A model generated the notes under the pieces. The model had not been told where the DNA came from and did no database searches. It was given only the letters and a program-made list of their open reading frames with translations. DNA of 64,000 bases, from assembly GCA_029224185.1 (NCBI GenBank), contig JANZKI010000027.1:868001-932000 (forward strand), in the 5' to 3' direction. Below are positions 20,822 to 34,095 of this stretch, in pieces. This DNA comes from Karalla daura (Eukaryota; Chordata; Actinopteri; Chaetodontiformes; Leiognathidae). The first letter of the stretch is position 1, and each line of letters begins with the position of its first letter. The position numbers were made by a program, and so were the translations under genes.

Positions 20822-21200
20822 GGGCTTGTTTACAGCCCCCAGCGTAGGAAACGGTGGGGAAAGCGCTTTGAAAAAGTGTGTTTACGCATTCACCATCGGC
20901 CATTCCGCAGTGCAGCAAAAGGCCAAAACAGTGTTTAGAACGCCAAATTGGACTTGTTTACAGCCCCTTGCGTAGGAAACGGTGGGGAAAAGCGCTTTGA
21001 AAAAGTGTGTTTACACATTCACCATCGGCCATTACGCAGTGCAGCAAAAGGCCTAAACAGTGTTTAGAACGCCTAATTGGGCCTGTTTACAGCCCCCTGC
21101 GTAGGAAACGGTGAGGAAAAGCGCTTTGAAAAAGTGTGTTGACGCATTCACCATCAGCCATTACGCAGTGCAGCAACAGGTCTAAACAGTGTTTAGAACG

Positions 21201-23264
21201 CCTAGTTAGGCCTGTTTACAGCCCCCTGCGTAGGAAACGGTGGGGAAAAGCACTTTGAAAAAATGTGTTGATGCATTCACCATCGGCCATTACGTAGTGC
21301 AGCAACAGGTCTAAACAGTGTTTAGAACGCCTAGTTAGGCCTGTTTACAGCCCCCTGCGTAGGAAACGGTGGGGAAAAGCCCTTTGAAAAAGTGTGTTTA
21401 CGCATTCACCATGGGCCATTACGCAGTGCAGCAACAGGCCTAAACAGTGTTTCGAACGCCTAGTTGGGCCAGTTTGCAGCCCCCTGCGTAGGAAACGGTG
21501 GGGAAAAGCGCTTTGAAAAAGTGTGTTTACACATTCACCATGGGCCATTACGCAGTGCAGCAAAAGGCCTAAACAGTGTTTAGAACGCCTAATTGGGCCT
21601 GTTTACAGCCCCCTGCGTAGGAAACGGTGGGGAAAAGCGCTTTGAAAAAGTGTGTTGACGCATTCACCATCAGCCATTACGCAGTGCAGCAACAGGTCTA
21701 AACAGTGTTTAGAACGCCTAGTTAGGCCTGTTTACAGCCCCCTGCGTAGGAAACGGTGGGGAAAAGCACTTTGAAAAAGTGTGTTGAGGCATTCACCATC
21801 GGCCATTACGCAGTGCAGCAACAGGTCTAAACAGTGTTTAGAACGCCTAGTTAGGCCTGTTTACAGCCCCCTGCGTAGGAAACGGTGGGGAAAAGCGCTT
21901 TGAAAAAGTGTGTTTGTGCATTCACCATGGGCCATTACGCAGTGCAGCAACAGGCCTAAACAGTGTTTAGAACGCCTAGTTGGGCCTGTTTACAGCCCCC
22001 TGTGTAGGAAACAGTGACGAAAAGCGCTTTGAAAAAGTGTGTTTACGCATTCACCATGGGCCATTACGCAGTGCAGCAACAGGCCTAAACAGTGTTTCGA
22101 ACGCCTAGTTGGGGCAGTTTGCAGCCCCCTGCGTAGGAAACGGTGGGGAAAAGCGCTTTGAAAAACTGTGTTTACAAATTCACCATGGGCCATTACGCAG
22201 TGCAGCAACAGGTCTAAACAGTGTTTAGAACGCCTAGTTAGGCCTGTTTACAGCCCCCTGCGTAGGAAACGGTGGGGAAAAGCACTTTGAAAAAATGTGT
22301 TGATGCATTCACCATCGGCCATTACGCAGTGCAGCAACAGGTCTAAACAGTGTTTAGAACGCCTAGTTAGGCCTGTTTACAGCCCCCTGCGTAGGAAACG
22401 GTGGGGAAAAGCCCTTTGAAAAAGTGTGTTTACGCATTCACCATGGGCCATTACGCAGTGCAGCAACAGGCCTAAACAGTGTTTCGAACGCCTAGTTGGG
22501 CCAGTTTGCAGCCCCCTGCGTAGGAAACGGTGGGGAAAAGCGCTTTGAAAAAGTGTGTTTACACATTCACCATGGGCCATTACGCAGTGCAGCAAAAGGC
22601 CTAAACAGTGTTTAGAACGCCTAATTGGGCCTGTTTACAGCCCCCTGCGTAGGAAACGGTGGGGAAAAGCGCTTTGAAAAAGTGTGTTGACGCATTCACC
22701 ATCAGCCATTACGCAGTGCAGCAACAGGTCTAAACAGTGTTTAGAACGCCTAGTTAGGCCTGTTTACAGCCCCCTGCGTAGGAAACGGTGGGGAAAAGCA
22801 CTTTGAAAAAGTGTGTTGAGGCATTCACCATCGGCCATTACGCAGTGCAGCAACAGGTCTAAACAGTGTTTAGAACGCCTAGTTAGGCCTGTTTACAGCC
22901 CCCTGCGTAGGAAACGGTGGGGAAAAGCGCTTTGAAAAAGTGTGTTTGTGCATTCACCATGGGCCATTACGCAGTGCAGCAACAGGCCTAAACAGTGTTT
23001 AGAACGCCTAGTTGGGCCTGTTTACAGCCCCCTGTGTAGGAAACAGTGACGAAAAGCGCTTTGAAAAAGTGTGTTTACGCATTCACCATGGGCCATTACG
23101 CAGTGCAGCAACAGGCCTAAACAGTGTTTCGAACGCCTAGTTGGGGCAGTTTGCAGCCCCCTGCGTAGGAAACGGTGGGGAAAAGCGCTTTGAAAAACTG
23201 TGTTTACAAATTCACCATGGGCCATTACGCAGTGCAGCAACAGGCCTAAACAGTGTCTAGAACG
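21201..23264 (+). repeat. Tandem pair of an 8-monomer unit, 2 x 1032 bp
   Basis: Unit one is 21201-22232 and unit two 22233-23264, each in the order A-B-C-G-H-I-J-C with all monomers 129 bp. The C after B is the C/F recombinant, and the last C is the ttggggcag form. They differ in very few places: tacgtagtgc in unit one near 21295, and the joint, where the last C of unit one ends in caggtct and tttag while that of unit two ends in caggcct and gtctag. The pair occurs again, with the same layout, at 34482-36545. Confidence 0.85.
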
Positions 23265-25070
23265 CCTAGTTGGGCCTGTTTACAGCCCCCTGCGAAGGAA
23301 ACGGTGGGGAAAAGCGCTTTGAAAAAGTGTGTTGACGCATTCACCGTTGGCCAATACGCAGTGCAGCAACAGGTCTAAACAGTGTTTAGAACGCCTAGTT
23401 GGGCTTGTTTACAGCCCCCAGCGTAGGAAACGGTGGGGGAAAGCGCTTTGAAAAAGTGTGTTTACGCATTCACCATCGGCCATTACGCAGTGCAGCAACA
23501 GGCCTAAACAGTGTTTAGAACGCCTAATTGGACCTGTTTACAGCCCCTTGCGTAGGAAACGGTGGGGAAAAGCGCTTTGAAAAAGTGTGTTGACGCATTC
23601 ACCATCAGCCATTACGCAGCGCAGCAACAGCTCTAAACAGTGTTTAGAACGCCTAGTTAGGCCTGTTTACAGCCCCCTGCGTAGGAAACGGTGGGGAAAA
23701 GCGCTTTGAAAAAGTGTGTTTGTGCATTCACCATGGGCCATTACGCAGTGCAGCAACAGGCCTAAACAGCGTCTAGAACACCTAGTTGGGCCTGTTTACA
23801 GCCCCCTGCGTAGGAAACGGTGGGGAAAAGTGCTTTGAAAAAGTGTGTTGACGCATTCACCATCGGCCATTACGCAGTGCAGCAACAGGTCTAAACAGTG
23901 TTTAGAACGCCTAGTTAGGCCTGTTTACAGCCCCCTGCGTAGGAAACGGTGGGGAAAAGCGCTTTGAAAAAGTGTGTTGACGCATTCACCATCAGCCATT
24001 ACGCAGTGCAGCAACAGGTCTAAACAGTGTTTCGAACGCCTAGTTAGGCCTGTTTGCAGCCCCCTGCGTAGGAAACGGTGGGGAAAAGCGCTTTGAAAAA
24101 GTGTGTTTACACATTCACCATGGGCCATTACGCACTGCAGCAACAGGCCTAAACAGTGTCTAGAACGCCTAGTTGGGCCTGTTTACAGCCCCCTGCGAAG
24201 GAAACGGTGGGGAAAAGCGCTTTGAAAAAGTGTGTTGACGCATTCACCGTTGGCCAATACGCAGTGCAGCAACAGGTCTAAACAGTGTTTAGAACGCCTA
24301 GTTGGGCTTGTTTACAGCCCCCAGCGTAGGAAACGGTGGGGGAAAGCGCTTTGAAAAAGTGTGTTTACGCATTCACCATCGGCCATTACGCAGTGCAGCA
24401 ACAGGCCTAAACAGTGTTTAGAACGCCTAATTGGACCTGTTTACAGCCCCTTGCGTAGGAAACGGTGGGGAAAAGCGCTTTGAAAAAGTGTGTTGACGCA
24501 TTCACCATCAGCCATTACGCAGCGCAGCAACAGCTCTAAACAGTGTTTAGAACGCCTAGTTAGGCCTGTTTACAGCCCCCTGCGTAGGAAACGGTGGGGA
24601 AAAGCGCTTTGAAAAAGTGTGTTTGTGCATTCACCATGGGCCATTACGCAGTGCAGCAACAGGCCTAAACAGTGTCTAGAACACCTAGTTGGGCCTGTTT
24701 ACAGCCCCCTGCGTAGGAAACGGTGGGGAAAAGTGCTTTGAAAAAGTGTGTTGACGCATTCACCATCGGCCATTACGCAGTGCAGCAACAGGTCTAAACA
24801 GTGTTTAGAACGCCTAGTTAGGCCTGTTTACAGCCCCCTGCGTAGGAAACGGTGGGGAAAAGCGCTTTTAAAAAGTGTGTTGACGCATTCACCATCAGCC
24901 ATTACGCAGTGCAGCAACAGGTCTAAACAGTGTTTCGAACGCCTAGTTAGGCCTGTTTGCAGCCCCCTGCGTAGGAAACGGTGGGGAAAAGCGCTTTGAA
25001 AAAGTGTGTTTACACATTCACCATGGGCCATTACGCATTGCAGCAACAGGCCTAAACAGTGTCTAGAACG
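23265..25070 (+). repeat. Tandem pair of a 7-monomer unit, 2 x 903 bp
   Basis: Unit one is 23265-24167 and unit two 24168-25070, each in the order P-Q-R-S-T-G-C. Private changes separate them: cagcgtctag near 23770 in the first and cttttaaaaag near 24867 in the second. The paralogous region at 36546-37448 has only one copy, followed directly by D at 37449. So either this pair arose here after the larger duplication or the other lost one unit; the exact 903-bp difference fits either. Confidence 0.85.
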
Positions 25071-25199
25071 CCTAGTTGGGCCTGTTTACAGCCCCCTGCG
25101 TAGGAAACGGTGGGGAAAAGCGCTTTGAAAAAGTGTGTTGACGCATTCACCGTTGGCCATTACGCAGTGCAGCAACAAGCCTAAACAGTGTTTAGAACG

Positions 25200-25327
25200 C
25201 CTAGTTGGGCTTGTTTACAGCCCCCAGCGTAGGAAACGGTGGGGAAAGCGCTTTGAAAAAGTGTGTTTACGCATTCACCATGGGCCATTACGCAGTGCAG
25301 CAACAGGCCTAAACAGTGTTTCGAACG
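25200..25327 (+). repeat. Chimeric E/B monomer
   Basis: The left part has the E marks ccccagcg and ggggaaagcg (128-bp form); the right part has the B marks atgggcc and tttcgaacg. The switch lies between about 25250 and 25282. Compared with 37578-38221, exactly four monomers (516 bp) are missing, as expected of an in-register deletion from E to B. Confidence 0.87.
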
Positions 25328-28300
25328 CCTAGTTGGGCCAGTTTGCAGCCCCCTGCGTAGGAAACGGTGGGGAAAAGCGCTTTGAAAAAGTGTGTTTACA
25401 CATTCACCATGGGCCATTACGCAGTGCAGCAAAAGGCCTAAACAGTGTTTAGAACGCCTAATTGGGCCTGTTTACAGCCCCCTGCGTAGGAAACGGTGGG
25501 GAAAAGCGCTTTGAAAAAGTGTGTTGACGCATTCACCATCAGCCATTACGCAGTGCAGCAACAGGTCTAAACAGTGTTTAGAACGCCTAGTTGGGCCTGT
25601 TTACAGCCCCCTGTGTAGGAAACAGTGACGAAAAGCGCTTTGAAAAAGTGTGTTTACGCATTCACCATGGGCCATTACGCAGTGCAGCAACAGGCCTAAA
25701 CAGTGTTTCGAACGCCTAGTTGGGGCAGTTTGCAGCCCCCTGCGTAGGAAACGGTGGGGAAAAGCGCTTTGAAAAACTGTGTTTACAAATTCACCATGGG
25801 CCATTACGCAGTGCAGCAACAGGCCTAAACAGTGTCTAGAACGCCTAGTTGGGCCTGTTTACAGCCCCCTGCGAAGGAAACGGTGGGGAAAAGCGCTTTG
25901 AAAAAGTGTGTTGACGCATTCACCGTTGGCCAATACGCAGTGCAGCAACAGGTCTAAACAGTGTTTAGAACGCCTAGTTGGGCTTGTTTACAGCCCCCAG
26001 CGTAGGAAACGGTGGGGGAAAGCGCTTTGAAAAAGTGTGTTTACGCATTCACCATCGGCCATTACGCAGTGCAGCAACAGGCCTAAACAGTGTTTAGAAC
26101 GCCTAATTGGACCTGTTTACAGCCCCTTGCGTAGGAAACGGTGGGGAAAAGCGCTTTGAAAAAGTGTGTTGACGCATTCACCATCAGCCATTACGCAGCG
26201 CAGCAACAGCTCTAAACAGTGTTTAGAACGCCTAGTTAGGCCTGTTTACAGCCCCCTGCGTAGGAAACGGTGGGGAAAAGCGCTTTGAAAAAGTGTGTTT
26301 GTGCATTCACCATGGGCCATTACGCAGTGCAGCAACAGGCCTAAACAGTGTCTAGAACACCTAGTTGGGCCTGTTTACAGCCCCCTGCGTAGGAAACGGT
26401 GGGGAAAAGTGCTTTGAAAAAGTGTGTTGACGCATTCACCATCGGCCATTACGCAGTGCAGCAACAGGTCTAAACAGTGTTTAGAACGCCTAGTTAGGCC
26501 TGTTTACAGCCCCCTGCGTAGGAAACGGTGGGGAAAAGCGCTTTGAAAAAGTGTGTTCATGCATTCACCATGGGCCATTACGCAGTGCAGCAACAGGCCT
26601 AAACAGTATCTAGAACACCTAGTTGGGCCTGTTTACAGCCCCCTGCGTAGGAAACGGTGGGGAAAAGTGCTTTGAAAAAGTGTGTTGACGCATTCACCAT
26701 CGGCCATTACGCAGTGCAGCAACAGGTCTAAACAGTGTTTAGAACGCCTAGTTAGGCCTGTTTACAGCCCCCTGCGTAGGAAACGGTGGGGAAAAGCCCT
26801 TTGAAAAAGTGTGTTGACGCATTCACCATCAGCCATTCCGCAGTGCAGCAACAGGCCTAAACAGTGTTTAGAACGCCTAGTTGGGCCTGTTTACAGCCCC
26901 CTGTGTAGGAAACAGTGACGAAAAGCGCTTTGAAAAAGTGTGTTTGCGCATTCACCATGGGCCATTACGCAGTGCAGCAACAGGCCTAAACAGTGTTTCG
27001 AACGCCTAGTTGGGCCAGTTTGCAGCCCCCTGCGTAGGAAACGGTGGGGAAAAGCGCTTTGAAAAAGTGTGTTTACACATTCACCATGGGCCATTACGCA
27101 CTGCAGCAACAGGCCTAAACAGTGTCTAGAACGCCTAGTTGGGCCTGTTTACAGCCCCCTGCGTAGGAAACGGTGGGGAAAAGCGCTTTGAAAAAGTGTG
27201 TTGACGCATTCACCGTTGGCCATTACGCAGTGCAGCAACAAGCCTAAACAGTGTTTAGAACGCCTAGTTGGGCTTGTTTACAGCCCCCAGCGTAGGAAAC
27301 GGTGGGGAAAGCGCTTTGAAAAAGTGTGTTTACGCATTCACCATCGGCCATTCCGCAGTGCAGCAAAAGGCCAAAACAGTGTTTAGAACGCCAAATTGGA
27401 CCTGTTTACAGCCCCTTGCGTAGGAAACGGTGGGGAAAAGCGCTTTGAAAAAGTGTGTTTACACATTCACCATCGGCCATTACGCAGTGCAGCAAAAGGC
27501 CTAAACAGTGTTTAGAACGCCTAATTGGGCCTGTTTACAGCCCCCTGCATAGGAAACGGTGGGGAAAAGCGCTTTGAAAAAGTGTGTTGACGCATTCACC
27601 ATCAGCCATTACGCAGTGCAGCAACAGGTCTAAACAGTGTTTAGAACGCCTAGTTAGGCCTGTTTACAGCCCCCTGCGTAGGAAACGGTGGGGAAAAGCA
27701 CTTTGAAAAAATGTGTTGATGCATTCACCATCGGCCATTACGCAGTGCAGCAACAGGTCTAAACAGTGTTTAGAACGCCTAGTTAGGCCTGTTTACAGCC
27801 CCCTGCGTAGGAAACGGTGGGGAAAAGCCCTTTGAAAAAGTGTGTTTACGCATTCACCATGGGCCATTACGCAGTGCAGCAACAGGCCTAAACAGTGTTT
27901 CGAACGCCTAGTTGGGCCAGTTTGCAGCCCCCTGCGTAGGAAACGGTGGGGAAAAGCGCTTTGAAAAAGTGTGTTTACACATTCACCATGGGCCATTACG
28001 CAGTGCAGCAAAAGGCCTAAACAGTGTTTAGAACGCCTAATTGGGCCTGTTTACAGCCCCCTGCGTAGGAAACGGTGGGGAAAAGCGCTTTGAAAAAGTG
28101 TGTTGACGCATTCACCATCAGCCATTACGCAGTGCAGCAACAGGTCTAAACAGTGTTTAGAACGCCTAGTTGGGCCTGTTTACAGCCCCCTGTGTAGGAA
28201 ACAGTGACGAAAAGCGCTTTGAAAAAGTGTGTTTACGCATTCACCATGGGCCATTACGCAGTGCAGCAACAGGCCTAAACAGTGTTTCGAACGCCTAGTT

Positions 28301-31300
28301 GGGGCAGTTTGCAGCCCCCTGCGTAGGAAACGGTGGGGAAAAGCGCTTTGAAAAACTGTGTTTACAAATTCACCATGGGCCATTACGCAGTGCAGCAACA
28401 GGCCTAAACAGTGTCTAGAACGCCTAGTTGGGCCTGTTTACAGCCCCCTGCGAAGGAAACGGTGGGGAAAAGCGCTTTGAAAAAGTGTGTTGACGCATTC
28501 ACCGTTGGCCAATACGCAGTGCAGCAACAGGTCTAAACAGTGTTTAGAACGCCTAGTTGGGCTTGTTTACAGCCCCCAGCGTAGGAAACGGTGGGGGAAA
28601 GCGCTTTGAAAAAGTGTGTTTACGCATTCACCATCGGCCATTACGCAGTGCAGCAACAGGCCTAAACAGTGTTTAGAACGCCTAATTGGACCTGTTTACA
28701 GCCCCTTGCGTAGGAAACGGTGGGGAAAAGCGCTTTGAAAAAGTGTGTTGACGCATTCACCATCAGCCATTACGCAGCGCAGCAACAGCTCTAAACAGTG
28801 TTTAGAACGCCTAGTTAGGCCTGTTTACAGCCCCCTGCGTAGGAAACGGTGGGGAAAAGCGCTTTGAAAAAGTGTGTTTGTGCATTCACCATGGGCCATT
28901 ACGCAGTGCAGCAACAGGCCTAAACAGTGTCTAGAACACCTAGTTGGGCCTGTTTACAGCCCCCTGCGTAGGAAACGGTGGGGAAAAGTGCTTTGAAAAA
29001 GTGTGTTGACGCATTCACCATCGGCCATTACGCAGTGCAGCAACAGGTCTAAACAGTGTTTAGAACGCCTAGTTAGGCCTGTTTACAGCCCCCTGCGTAG
29101 GAAACGGTGGGGAAAAGCGCTTTGAAAAAGTGTGTTCATGCATTCACCATGGGCCATTACGCAGTGCAGCAACAGGCCTAAACAGTGTCTAGAACACCTA
29201 GTTGGGCCTGTTTACAGCCCCCTGCGTAGGAAACGGTGGGGAAAAGTGCTTTGAAAAAGTGTGTTGACGCATTCACCATCGGCCATTACGCAGTGCAGCA
29301 ACAGGTCTAAACAGTGTTTAGAACGCCTAGTTAGGCCTGTTTACAGCCCCCTGCGTAGGAAACGGTGGGGAAAAGCCCTTTGAAAAAGTGTGTTGACGCA
29401 TTCACCATCAGCCATTCCGCAGTGCAGCAACAGGCCTAAACAGTGTTTAGAACGCCTAGTTGGGCCTGTTTACAGCCCCCTGTGTAGGAAACAGTGACGA
29501 AAAGCGCTTTGAAAAAGTGTGTTTACGCATTCACCATGGGCCATTACGCAGTGCAGCAACAGGCCTAAACAGTGTTTCGAACGCCTAGTTGGGCCAGTTT
29601 GCAGCCCCCTGCGTAGGAAACGGTGGGGAAAAGCGCTTTGAAAAAGTGTGTTTACACATTCACCATGGGCCATTACGCAGTGCAGCAACAGGCCTAAACA
29701 GTGTCTAGAACGCCTAGTTGGGCCTGTTTACAGCCCCCTGCGTAGGAAACGGTGGGGAAAAGCGCTTTGAAAAAGTGTGTTGACGCATTCACCATCAGCC
29801 ATTACGCAGTGCAGCAACAGGTCTAAACAGTGTTTAGAACGCCTAGTTAGGCCTGTTTACAGCCCCCTGCGTAGGAAACGGTGGGGAAAAGCACTTTGAA
29901 AAAGTGTGTTGAGGCATTCACCATCGGCCATTACGCAGTGCAGCAACAGGTCTAAACAGTGTTTAGAACGCCTAGTTAGGCCTGTTTACAGCCCCCTGCG
30001 TAGGAAACGGTGGGGAAAAGCGCTTTGAAAAAGTGTGTTGACGCATTCACCATCAGCCATTCCGCAGTGCAGCAACAGCTCTAAACAGTGTTTAGAACGC
30101 CTAGTTAGGCCTGTTTACAGCCCCCTGCGTAGGAAACGGTGGGGAAAAGCGCTTTGAAAAAGTGTGTTTATGCATTCACCATGGGCCATTACGCAGTGCA
30201 GCAACAGGCCTAAACAGTGTCTAGAACACCTAGTTGGGCCTGTTTACAGCCCCCTGCGTAGGAAACGGTGGGAAAAAGTGCTTTGAAAATGTGAGTTGAC
30301 GCATTCACCATGTGCCATTACGCAGTGCAGCAACAGGCCTAAACCGTGTTTAGAACGCCTAGTTGGGCCTTTTTACAGCCCCCTGCGTAGGAAACGGTGG
30401 GGAAAACCGCTTTGAAAAAGTGTGTTGACGAATTCACCGTTGGCCATTACGCAGTGCAGCAACAGGCCTAAACAGTGTTTAGAACGCCTAGTTGGGCCAG
30501 TTTGCAGCCCCCTGCGTAGGAAACGGTGGGGAAAAGCGCTTTGAAAAAGTGTGTTTATGCATTCACCATGGGCCATTACGCAGTGCAGCAACAGGCCTAA
30601 ACAGTGTCTAGAACACCTAGTTGGGCCTGTTTACAGCCCCCTGCGTAGGAAACGGTGGGGAAAAGTGCTTTGAAAAAGTGTGTTGACGCATTCACCGTTG
30701 GCCATTACGCAGTGCAGCAACAGGCCTAAACAGTGTTTAGAAGGCCTAGTTTGGCTTGTTTACAGCCCCCAGCGTAGGAAACGGTGGGGGAAAGCGCTTT
30801 GAAAAAGGGTGTTTACACATTCACCATCGGCCATTACGCAGTGCAGCAAAAGGCCTAAACAGAGTTTAGAACGCCTAATTGGGCCTGTTTACAGCCCCCT
30901 GTGTAGGAAACAGTGACGAAAAGCGCTTTGAAAAAGTGTGTTTACGCATTCACCATGGGCCATTACGCAGTGCAGCAACAGGCCTAAACAGTGTTTAGAA
31001 CGCCTAGTTGGGCCTTTTAACAGCCCCCTGCGTAGGAAACGGTGGGGAAAAGTGCTTTGAAAAAGTGTGTTGACGCATTCACCATCGGCCATTACGCAGT
31101 GCAGCAACAGGCCTAAACAGTGTTTAGAACGCCTAGTTAGGCCTGTTTACAGCCCCCTGCGTAGGAAATGGTGGGGAAAAGCCCTTTGAAAAAGTGTGTT
31201 GACGCATTCACCATCAGCCATTCCGCAGTGCAGCAACAGGCCTAAACAGTGTTTAGAACGCCTAGTTGGGCCTGTTTACAGCCCCCTAAGTAGGAAACAG

Positions 31301-33837
31301 TGACGAAAAGCGCTTTGAAAAAGTGTGTTTACGCATTCACCATGGGCCATTACGCAGTGCAGCAACAGGCCTAAACAGTGTTTCGAACGCCTAGTTGGGC
31401 CAGTTTGCAGCCCCCTGCGTAGGAAACGGTGGGGAAAAGCGCTTTGAAAAAGTGTGTTTACACATTCACCATGGGCCATTACGCAGTGCAGCAACAGGCC
31501 TAAACAGTGTCTAGAACGCCTAGTTGGGCCTGTTTACAGCCCCCTGCGTAGGAAACGGTGGGGAAAAGCGCTTTGAAAAAGTGTGTTGACGCATTCACCG
31601 TTGGCCATTACGCAGTGCAGCAACAAGCCTAAACAGTGTTTAGAACGCCTAGTTGGGCTTGTTTACAGCCCCCAGCGTAGGAAACGGTGGGGAAAGCGCT
31701 TTGAAAAAGTGTGTTTACGCATTCACCATCGGCCATTCCGCAGTGCAGCAAAAGGCCTAAACAGTGTTTAGAACGCCAAATTGGACCTGTTTACAGCCCC
31801 TTGCGTAGGAAACGGTGGGGAAAAGCGCTTTGAAAAAGTGTGTTTACACATTCACCATCGGCCATTACGCAGTGCAGCAAAAGGCCTAAACAGTGTTTAG
31901 AACGCCTAATTGGGCCTGTTTACAGCCCCCAGCGTAGGAAACGGTGGGGAAAAGCGCTTTGAAAAAGTGTGTTGACGCATTCACCATCAGCCATTACGCA
32001 GTGCAGCAACAGGTCTAAACAGTGTTTAGAACGCCTAGTTAGGCCTGTTTACAGCCCCCTGCGTAGGAAACGGTGGGGAAAAGCACTTTGAAAAAATGTG
32101 TTGATGCATTCACCATCGGCCATTACGCAGTGCAGCAACAGGTCTAAACAGTGTTTAGAACGCCTAGTTAGGCCTGTTTACAGCCCCCTGCGTAGGAAAC
32201 GGTGGGGAAAAGCCCTTTGAAAAAGTGTGTTTACGCATTCACCATGGGCCATTACGCAGTGCAGCAACAGGCCTAAACAGTGTTTCGAACGCCTAGTTGG
32301 GCCAGTTTGCAGCCCCCTGCGTAGGAAACGGTGGGGAAAAGCGCTTTGAAAAAGTGTGTTTACACATTCACCATGGGCCATTACGCAGTGCAGCAACAGG
32401 CCTAAACAGTGTCTAGAACGCCTAGTTGGGCCTGTTTACAGCCCCCTGCGTAGGAAACGGTGGGGAAAAGCGCTTTGAAAAAGTGTGTTGACGCATTCAC
32501 CGTTGGCCATTACGCAGTGCAGCAACAAGCCTAAACAGTGTTTAGAACGCCTAGTTGGGCTTGTTTACAGCCCCCAGCGTAGGAAACGGTGGGGAAAGCG
32601 CTTTGAAAAAGTGTGTTTACGCATTCACCATCGGCCATTCCGCAGTGCAGCAAAAGGCCAAAACAGTGTTTAGAACGCCAAATTGGACCTGTTTACAGCC
32701 CCTTGCGTAGGAAACGGTGGGGAAAAGCGCTTTGAAAAAGTGTGTTTACACATTCACCATCGGCCATTACGCAGTGCAGCAAAAGGCCTAAACAGTGTTT
32801 AGAACGCCTAATTGGGCCTGTTTACAGCCCCCTGCGTAGGAAACGGTGGGGAAAAGCGCTTTGAAAAAGTGTGTTGACGCATTCACCATCAGCCATTACG
32901 CAGTGCAGCAACAGGTCTAAACAGTGTTTAGAACGCCTAGTTAGGCCTGTTTACAGCCCCCTGCGTAGGAAACGGTGGGGAAAAGCACTTTGAAAAAGTG
33001 TGTTGAGGCATTCACCATCGGCCATTACGCAGTGCAGCAACAGGTCTAAACAGTGTTTAGAACGCCTAGTTAGGCCTGTTTACAGCCCCCTGCGTAGGAA
33101 ACGGTGGGGAAAAGCGCTTTGAAAAAGTGTGTTTGTGCATTCACCATGGGCCATTACGCAGTGCAGCAACAGGCCTAAACAGTGTTTAGAACGCCTAGTT
33201 GGGCCTGTTTACAGCCCCCTGTGTAGGAAACAGTGACGAAAAGCGCTTTGAAAAAGTGTGTTTACGCATTCACCATGGGCCATTACGCAGTGCAGCAACA
33301 GGCCTAAACAGTGTTTCGAACGCCTAGTTGGGCCAGTTTGCAGCCCCCTGCGTAGGAAACGGTGAGGAAAAGCGCTTTGAAAAAGTGTGTTTACACATTC
33401 ACCATGGGCCATTACGCAGTGCAGCAACAGGCCTAAACAGTGTCTAGAACGCCTAGTTGGGCTTGTTTACAGCCCCCTGCGTAGGAAACGGTGGGGAAAA
33501 GCGCTTTGAAAAAGTGTGTTGACGCATTCACCGTTGGCCATTACGCAGTGCAGCAACAAGCCTAAACAGTGTTTAGAACGCCTAGTTGGGCCTGTTTACA
33601 GCCCCCAGCGTAGGAAACGGTGGGGAAAGCGCTTTGAAAAAGTGTGTTTACGCATTCACCATCGGCCATTCCGCAGTGCAGCAAAAGGCCAAAACAGTGT
33701 TTAGAACGCCAAATTGGACCTGTTTACAGCCCCTTGCGTAGGAAACGGTGGGGAAAAGCGCTTTGAAAAAGTGTGTTTACACATTCACCATCGGCCATTA
33801 CGCAGTGCAGCAAAAGGCCTAAACAGTGTTTAGAACG

Positions 33838-34095
33838 CCTAATTGGGCCTGTTTACAGCCCCCTGCGTAGGAAACGGTGGGGAAAAGCGCTTTGAAAAAG
33901 TGTGTTGACGCATTCACCATCGGCCATTCCGCAGTGCAGCAAAAGGCCAAAACAGTGTTTAGAACGCCAAATTGGACCTGTTTACAGCCCCTTGCGTAGG
34001 AAACGGTGGGGAAAAGCGCTTTGAAAAAGTGTGTTTACACATTCACCATCGGCCATTACGCAGTGCAGCAACAGGTCTAAACAGTGTTTAGAACG
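33838..34095 (+). repeat. Two chimeric monomers, G/E and F/H-like
   Basis: 33838-33966 begins as G (cctaattggg, ttgacgc) and ends as E (atcggccattccg, caaaaggcc); the switch is at about 33905-33920. 33967-34095 begins as F (ccaaattggacc, tttacac) and ends with caacaggtct, as in G or H. They mark the boundary between segment 3's second copy and segment 6. Confidence 0.82.
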
